Positions 58,851-64,000 of a DNA stretch of 64,000 nucleotides are shown one piece after another (the stretch's first letter is position 1; each line of letters begins with the position of its first letter). The DNA is from RGIG6375 sp964472725. Its GTDB lineage: Bacteria > Bacillota > Clostridia > Oscillospirales > Oscillospiraceae. The translations under genes were made by a program, and so were the position numbers. The stretch spans positions 1 through 64,000 of the forward strand of contig CAYYLZ010000004.1 of NCBI GenBank assembly GCA_964472725.1, given 5' to 3'. The notes below the pieces were generated by a model that had not been told where the DNA came from, made no database searches, and worked only from the letters and a program-made list of their open reading frames with translations.

Positions 58851-60734
58851 TTATTTCTTCTTCCTGCCCTTATTATCGCTCTTTTTCTCGAAAACAACAT
58901 TTTTCGGGGCGGGCTTTTTGGAATATCGGGCGGGGGGCGTGTCGGGGCGGACAAGGCAGTGTTTACCGTAGCCGATGAGATCCTCGCGGCCTGCCTTTTT
59001 CAGTGCCTCGATGACCAGCGCCTTCTTTTCGGGGCGCGTCCACTGGAGCAGTGCGCGCTGCAGCTCCTTTTCGTGGTAATCCCGGGCGGCGTAGACCTTT
59101 TTGCCGGTGCGGGGGTCAATGCCCGTGTAGTACATGCAGGTGGAGAGGGTGCCGGGGGTGGGATAGAAATCCTGCACCTGCTCGGGGCGCACGCCCTTGG
59201 ACTTCAGGTACTCCGCCAGCCGCACCGCGTCCTTAAGGGTGGAGCCGGGGTGGGAGGACATGAGGTAGGGCACTACAAACTGCTGCTTGTCGTACTGCTT
59301 GTTCAGCTTGGCGTATTTCTCCATGAAGCGCTCGTAGACCTCAATGGGGGGCTTGCCCATGTAGCCGAGAACGCCGTCGATGCAGTGCTCGGGGGCGACC
59401 TTAAGCTGACCGCTGATGTGATGGCGCACCAGCTCCGCAAAGAAATCGCCGCTCTTGTCCTGCAGCATGTAGTCGAAGCGTATGCCGGAGCGGACGAAAA
59501 CTTTTTTCACGCCGGGAATCTGCCGGAGCTTCCGCAGCAGGGAAAGGTAATCTCTATGGTCTGCGTCCAGATTGGGGCAGGGCGTGGGGGCAAGGCAGCC
59601 CCGGTCGGCGCACATACCCTTTTTCAACTGCTTGGCGCAGGAGGTGTGGCGGAAATTGGCGGTAGGGCCGCCAACATCGTGAACGTAGCCCTTGAAAAGG
59701 GGGTGCTTGGTGAAGCCCTCGACCTCTTTTATAACGGACTCATGGCTGCGGGAGGTGACCATGCGTCCCTGATGGAATGCAAGGGAGCAGAAGTGGCAGC
59801 CGCCGAAGCAGCCGCGATTGTGGATAACGGAGAAGCGCACTTCCTCAATGGCGGGTACGCCGCCCATCTCCTCGTACATGGGGTGGTACTCACGGGTGTA
59901 GGGCAGGGCGGCAACCTCGTCCAGCTCCTGCTGATTGAGGGGCATGGCGGGGGGATTGACGATAACATAGCGCTCGCCGTGCTGCTGAACTACGGCCTTG
60001 CCGCGGACGGGGTCGTGCTCGGCGTACTGGACGCGGCAGGCTTCGGCATAGGCGGGCTTATCGCTGCGCACCTGCGCAAGGGAGGGAACCTCCACGTAGG
60101 GGAAGGCGCAGACATCGGCGGTGGGGCGGCAGATAACGGTGCCGCGGATATCGTTCATTTCGGAAGGCTTTTCGCCTGCCTTCAGGCGGCGGGCTATCTC
60201 ACGGCAGGCGGTCTCGCCCATGCCGTATACAAGGAAATCCGCGCCCGCGTCCACTATGGCGGAGCCGCGCACCTTGTCGTCCCAGTAATCGTAGTGGGCG
60301 AAGCGGCGCAGGGAGGCCTCCATGCCTCCTATTACCAGCGGCAGACCGGGGAAGGCTTCGCGCACGCGGTTTGCGTAGACTATGCTGGCGCGGTCGGGAC
60401 GCAGTCCCGCTTTTTTGCCGGGACTGTAAAAATCCTCGCTGCGGTGGCGCTTGGCGGCGGTATAATGAGCAACCATGGAGTCGAGGTTGCCCGCCGAGAG
60501 CATGCAGCCGTAGCGGGGGCGACCCATGGCCTTGATGGCCTCGGCGTCATGCCAGTCCGGCTGGGGCAGAATAGCCACGCGGAAGCCGTCCTTTTCCAGC
60601 ACGCGGCCGATAACGGGCGTGCCGAAAGACGGGTGATCCACATAGGCGTCGCCCGTTATCAGCAGGAAGTCGTAATAATACCAGCCACGGGCTTCCATGT
60701 CCTCGCGGCTTACAGGCAGAAACAATTCGTTCAC
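58851..60734 (-). CDS. ygiQ: YgiQ family radical SAM protein
   Basis: A 627-residue member of the YgiQ/UPF0313 family. The N-terminal cobalamin-binding-like part (GDAYVDHPSFGTPVIGRVLE, about 28-47) is followed by the radical SAM cluster motif CFGGCHFCSLAFHQGR (about 315-330; CxxxCxxC). A Lys-rich C-terminus follows (PARYSKKPAPKNVVFEKKSDNKG). The reaction of the family is not settled. It overlaps the upstream gene by four bases (ATGA). Confidence 0.93.
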   Translation of the reverse strand: MNELFLPVSREDMEARGWYYYDFLLITGDAYVDHPSFGTPVIGRVLEKDGFRVAILPQPDWHDAEAIKAMGRPRYGCMLSAGNLDSMVAHYTAAKRHRSEDFYSPGKKAGLRPDRASIVYANRVREAFPGLPLVIGGMEASLRRFAHYDYWDDKVRGSAIVDAGADFLVYGMGETACREIARRLKAGEKPSEMNDIRGTVICRPTADVCAFPYVEVPSLAQVRSDKPAYAEACRVQYAEHDPVRGKAVVQQHGERYVIVNPPAMPLNQQELDEVAALPYTREYHPMYEEMGGVPAIEEVRFSVIHNRGCFGGCHFCSLAFHQGRMVTSRSHESVIKEVEGFTKHPLFKGYVHDVGGPTANFRHTSCAKQLKKGMCADRGCLAPTPCPNLDADHRDYLSLLRKLRQIPGVKKVFVRSGIRFDYMLQDKSGDFFAELVRHHISGQLKVAPEHCIDGVLGYMGKPPIEVYERFMEKYAKLNKQYDKQQFVVPYLMSSHPGSTLKDAVRLAEYLKSKGVRPEQVQDFYPTPGTLSTCMYYTGIDPRTGKKVYAARDYHEKELQRALLQWTRPEKKALVIEALKKAGREDLIGYGKHCLVRPDTPPARYSKKPAPKNVVFEKKSDNKGRKKK

Positions 60735-61876
60735 GGCAGTGCTATTCCTTTTTCCATTACTATCACTTCGCCAAAGCCGCCCGGCTCACGCTTGGCTTCC
60801 ACAAAGCCGCATTTGGCGTAAAACTTAACTGCGTTTTTGTTGTCCGCGGCCACGTTCAGCCGCAGCCTGGTTCGTCCGAGAGGACGGTAGAAAGAAATGG
60901 CGTGGCCGATAAGCTGTATGCCAAAGCCACGATGGCGGTATTCGGGGTCCATGCAGAGGAAAGCAATGTGACCGTAGCCCTCCTTTTCGCCGGACTCGGG
61001 AGCCAGCTCTATCATGCCCGCAATTTTGCCGCCCACGGTTGCCTCGGCAACGGCGCGGGGGTTGTTCAGACTGCGCATTACCGCCCAGTCATGGTAGATA
61101 TCGGAAAAGCCCTTCTCGCTGCCGTGGGAAATTACCCACGCCTCACGGTAGCGGGCTATGTAGCGCTCCTTGGCGGCGGCTACGTTGAAAGGCTCGATGC
61201 GCATGTTGCGCCCGTCGGAGGCCTTTTTGCTCTTCCACCATGTTTCGTGGCGGAAGGCGGTAAGCTCGTCGGGCAGGTGAGAGGCGTCGTTCATGTATTC
61301 GAGGGTCATTTTGCCCTCCTCTACGGTGACGAGAGCCACGGCGGTGTTGTCGCAGTACTGCACGGTGCTTATCTCCGAGGCGGGAATGCCCTTGATAACG
61401 CTTATGAGGGCGCGGATCGCGCAGCCGTGGGTAACGGCGGCAACGGTTTTGTTGGGGTTTTCGGCGGCAATGGTGATCATTGCGCCGGTGATGCGGCTGC
61501 AGAGGTCGTCCCAGTGCTCGCCGCCGGGAATATCCCACTTATCGGGGGAGTTGTTGTAGTAGCTGTACTGCTCGGCGAAGTCCACCTCAATGCGGCCCCA
61601 CATATCGTCCTCCCAGATGCCCATGGCAACCTCCCGGAGAGCGGGAGTGGTGATAAGAGGCAGACCCTTGGGAATGTATATTGCGCCTGCGGTGGTGCGG
61701 GTGCGGCAGAGATCGCTGGAATAGACCGCGTCAATGTGGATATCCTCAAAGCGCTTTTCCAGTGCCTTTATCTGCTCCATGCCGCGGGGCGTTACAAGAC
61801 TGTCGTACTGACCGTGAATGCGGCGGTAGAGGTTGCCCTCGGCCTCGGCGTGGCGGACGATGTATATCTTCGTCAT
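60731..61876 (-). CDS. Fusion: histidine phosphatase + GNAT acetyltransferase
   Basis: A 381-residue protein. Residues 1-210 are a phosphoglycerate-mutase-like histidine phosphatase with IVRHAEAEGN (catalytic His about 8) and VAAVTHGCAIRAL (second His about 155). Residues about 225-381 are a GNAT acetyltransferase with FLCMDPEYRHRGFGIQLIGHAI (acetyl-CoA motif, about 309-330) and YAKCGFVEAKRE. Both halves look intact. It overlaps genes on both sides by four bases, as the middle of a tight three-gene operon. The substrates are unknown. Confidence 0.85.
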   Translation of the reverse strand: MTKIYIVRHAEAEGNLYRRIHGQYDSLVTPRGMEQIKALEKRFEDIHIDAVYSSDLCRTRTTAGAIYIPKGLPLITTPALREVAMGIWEDDMWGRIEVDFAEQYSYYNNSPDKWDIPGGEHWDDLCSRITGAMITIAAENPNKTVAAVTHGCAIRALISVIKGIPASEISTVQYCDNTAVALVTVEEGKMTLEYMNDASHLPDELTAFRHETWWKSKKASDGRNMRIEPFNVAAAKERYIARYREAWVISHGSEKGFSDIYHDWAVMRSLNNPRAVAEATVGGKIAGMIELAPESGEKEGYGHIAFLCMDPEYRHRGFGIQLIGHAISFYRPLGRTRLRLNVAADNKNAVKFYAKCGFVEAKREPGGFGEVIVMEKGIALP

Positions 61877-62391
61877 GCCGCGTCCTCGATGTACTCAAGG
61901 GAGATGATGGTGCCCACGACCTCGATGTCCTTGCCCTTTACGTAGTTGGGGCGGCCGATGCGTATCTCCTGAGAACCCACGTTGTTGAGCATGGTGCCCT
62001 CCAGCAGTCCTGCCTCGCAGGTAAAGCGCACGGTGACGTACTCGTCGGTGGGAACAACATGGTAGAGGGACAGGGGGTTGCCGCTGTCCTTGAATTCGAT
62101 GTCGGTAACGAGGCAGGGCTCACATTCGGCGGATACAACGTAGCCGTCGCAGTAAGCGCCGTTGGCGATCATCTGGGTGGGCAGCTCCTTGAGGATCTCT
62201 TCGTACATATCCTTCTTCATTACCTCCACCTCGACCACATAGCGCACTCTGTCGGAACTGCCGACGGTCACGTAGGAGTTGTCGCCGAAGTCGATGAACT
62301 TCATGGCAAAGAAAGCCGCAATAGCGAGAATCACAACGATAACAACAACGTCAATAATGTTGAATTTAAACTTTTTCTTCTTGTTTTCCAT
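61873..62391 (-). CDS. DUF4330 family membrane-anchored protein
   Basis: A 172-residue protein. A Lys-rich start (1-8) is followed by one membrane segment (about 10-32) and a beta-rich outer domain, with the DUF4330-type segments VRYVVEVEVMKKDMYEEI and NVGSQEIRIGRPNYVKGKDIEV. It is the first gene of the operon with the phosphatase fusion and ygiQ. Confidence 0.8.
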   Translation of the reverse strand: MENKKKKFKFNIIDVVVIVVILAIAAFFAMKFIDFGDNSYVTVGSSDRVRYVVEVEVMKKDMYEEILKELPTQMIANGAYCDGYVVSAECEPCLVTDIEFKDSGNPLSLYHVVPTDEYVTVRFTCEAGLLEGTMLNNVGSQEIRIGRPNYVKGKDIEVVGTIISLEYIEDAA

Positions 62392-62860
62392 AAAAAATCC
62401 TCCATGTTGCCGATGGGCTTTAAATGATATTAGTGTGACTTTTTCACACTATTCTGCTCCTTGGACTTTACCCTGAAAAATTAATGATGTATAATTAGAT
62501 GTTACTTATATTATAAGTGTATAGCTTATAATATCATACCCATTGCGAAAACACAATTGTTTTTGCGGGTTATCGCTTATGCCCCCGTAGTCGTTACATT
62601 ACGGCGGCTTGAGGGCAAGCCGCCCTACCGGCCTCGTCAGAGGGCGAAGCCCGAAGAATCCGTTCTACGCGTCATGCAGAGCGAAGCGAAGCATCTCCCG
62701 AATGGTTCTGCCACTGTCGTTGCTGCCCCCCCATTCAACCTGGGGATTCCTCGCTGTGCTCGGAATGACACATAATGGTGCACAGCAGAAACGATACGCA
62801 TGCACCCATAATTCTCTATTTTCAATTCTCAATTACACCTTACCGAGAAAGGGAAAACAC
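62392..62860. repeat. Intergenic region between divergent genes
   Basis: No gene is seen. The minus-strand leader has a hairpin AGTGTGA/TCACACT (62432-62450). An AT-rich promoter area follows with a palindrome ACTTATATTATAAGT (62505-62520) and, on the minus strand, a possible promoter with TTGTGT and TATTAT. A family C hairpin lies at about 62598-62627 and a 99-bp family A at 62671-62769. Family D-like repeats lie at about 62811-62836. Confidence 0.6.
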
Positions 62861-64000
62861 ATGAATATTCTCACTCTTATAAGCGGCGGCGATATAGGCG
62901 GCGCCAAGACCCATGTCCTCACGCTTCTGCGTGAGCTTTCAAAGACCGACAGGGTCTGTATGGTCTGCTTCACCGAGGGCGAATTTTCCACGGAAGCCCG
63001 CGAGATGGGCATTGATACCCGTATTATAGCCAACCGCAACCCCCTTAAAGACCTGAAAGAGCTGAAAGCGCTGGTTGACGAGGAAAGCTTCGATATTATC
63101 CACAGCCACGGCGCCCGCGGCAACTTCATGGCGGCGCTGCTGAAGCGTCATGCCGGCGTGCCCCTGCTCACCACCGTTCACAGCGACCCCAAGCTGGACT
63201 ACATGGGTCGCCCGGCAGCCCGCATGACCTACGGCGTGGCAAACGCGCTGGCTCTGCGGAGAATGGACTACCTCACCGGCGTGTCCTCCTCCATGACGGA
63301 GCTGCTTATTTCCCGGGGATTTGAGCCGGATAAGCTCTTCACCATCTATAACGGCGTTGAGATGAAAACCGCCGAAAACCTGCCCGACCGCAAATCGTTC
63401 TACGCAGCCCACGGCATCGCTTTTCCCGCTGACAGCATAAACGTGGGCATCGCCGCCCGCCTTAACCCCGTCAAGGATATCGCCACTCTTATCCGTGGCT
63501 TCGCCCTTGCGGAAAAATCTCAGCCCCGCCTGCGTCTGCTCATCGCGGGCGAAGGCCCCGAGGAGGAAACGCTCCGTGGCCTTGCAAAGGAACTGGGCGT
63601 GGCGGATAAAGTGGCCTTTATGGGCTGGATAACGGACACGGACGCTTTCTATTCCTGCCTCGATATAAATACCCTCACCAGCGTTTCCGAAACCTTCCCC
63701 TACGCTCTCACCGAGGGCGCGCGGTATAAGCTGGCTACCGTCAGCTCCCGTGTGGGCGGCGTGCCCGCCCTTATCGACTCCGGCGTAAGCGGTATGCTCT
63801 TCGAGCCGGGTGATTATGAGAAGCTGGGCAAGGCGCTGAGCATGCTTGCCGAAAACGAGGGCGCCAGAAAGAAAATGGCGCGCAATCTCCATGACAAGGT
63901 GGCGGCTCAGTTCTCCCTTGAAGCCACCTGCCGCACCCAGCGTGAAATTTACGAAACCATTCTCCGCCGAAGCAAGGCGAAGCGGAAAAACGTCATTATC
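62861..64000 (+). CDS. Glycosyltransferase family 4 (partial, runs off the window)
   Basis: 380 codons without a stop to the window end. The N-terminal start NILTLISGGDIGGAKTHVLTLL, the middle IYNGVE (about 166-171), IAARLNPVKD (about 197-206) and the donor-site block SVSETFPYALTEGARYKLATVSSRVGG (about 273-300) are typical of GT4 retaining transferases. GAAAGGGA lies upstream. The last residues, KRKNVII, look like the first strand of a second domain, such as the start of a CsaB-type pyruvyl transferase. The 3' end is not visible. Confidence 0.85.
   Translation, partial: MNILTLISGGDIGGAKTHVLTLLRELSKTDRVCMVCFTEGEFSTEAREMGIDTRIIANRNPLKDLKELKALVDEESFDIIHSHGARGNFMAALLKRHAGVPLLTTVHSDPKLDYMGRPAARMTYGVANALALRRMDYLTGVSSSMTELLISRGFEPDKLFTIYNGVEMKTAENLPDRKSFYAAHGIAFPADSINVGIAARLNPVKDIATLIRGFALAEKSQPRLRLLIAGEGPEEETLRGLAKELGVADKVAFMGWITDTDAFYSCLDINTLTSVSETFPYALTEGARYKLATVSSRVGGVPALIDSGVSGMLFEPGDYEKLGKALSMLAENEGARKKMARNLHDKVAAQFSLEATCRTQREIYETILRRSKAKRKNVII

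Overview
The window looks like a chromosomal segment around the replication origin of a GC-rich, spore-forming Clostridia bacterium, probably an uncultured gut member of the Oscillospirales. Evidence: the order dnaA-oriC-dnaN-S4-recF-remB-gyrB-gyrA, two perfect parS sites beside parA/parB, a spore germination protease (gpr), a T-box leader, and the rimP-nusA-ylxR-L7Ae-infB operon. Plant-polysaccharide enzymes (a GH3 glycosidase and a CE15-type esterase) and pyruvate phosphate dikinase fit an anaerobic gut fermenter. A run of exactly 100 N inside a repeat shows that this is a draft scaffold.

Layout. 1-9.6 kb: PMT-type glycosyltransferase, a DUF559 nuclease flanked by inverted repeats, a PHP-family histidinol phosphatase, rpiB, ppdK, an AT-rich Fic gene and a TIM-barrel protein. 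9.7-22 kb: CE15-like esterase (-), a Pro-Glu-Pro-Thr repeat lipoprotein broken by the assembly gap, a T-box-controlled fusion of a sugar-isomerase-like barrel with an acyl-CoA synthetase (-), a GH3 enzyme, and two tandem esterases (-). 22-33 kb: origin and gyrase block, with a small AT-rich PBECR-like gene wedged between gyrB and gyrA. 33-51 kb: housekeeping genes (GT2, rpsT, gpr, nitroreductase, parA/parB, serS, mscL, rsmG, a biotin-dependent decarboxylase operon, and the rimP-infB operon). 51-55.6 kb: an accessory island with an S24 self-cleaving repressor, three matching operators in a divergent promoter region, small phage-like genes, a serine recombinase next to inverted-repeat sites, a type IV pilin-like protein and a DUF5658 membrane protein. 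56-64 kb: a CNNM/CorC protein, a D-2-hydroxyacid dehydrogenase, the operon DUF4330 - phosphatase/GNAT fusion - YgiQ (-), and a GT4 glycosyltransferase that runs off the end.

Nearly every intergenic gap is filled by a few repeat families: (A) a palindromic element of about 97-106 bp bounded by GTCATTC/GAATGAC, 16 near-complete copies; (B) a two-hairpin unit with a CTTCCCC/GGGGAAG stem and a GATGAGG tail; (C) a hairpin with stem GGCGGCTTG; (D) tandem AATTCTC heptamers, often just upstream of a Shine-Dalgarno; (E) a GGGAATGGGC / GGAACAGGC pair. No rRNA, tRNA or CRISPR array was found. The most promising items are the lambda-like repressor/operator switch, the T-box on a CoA-ligase fusion, and the DUF559 gene flanked by repeat family B.
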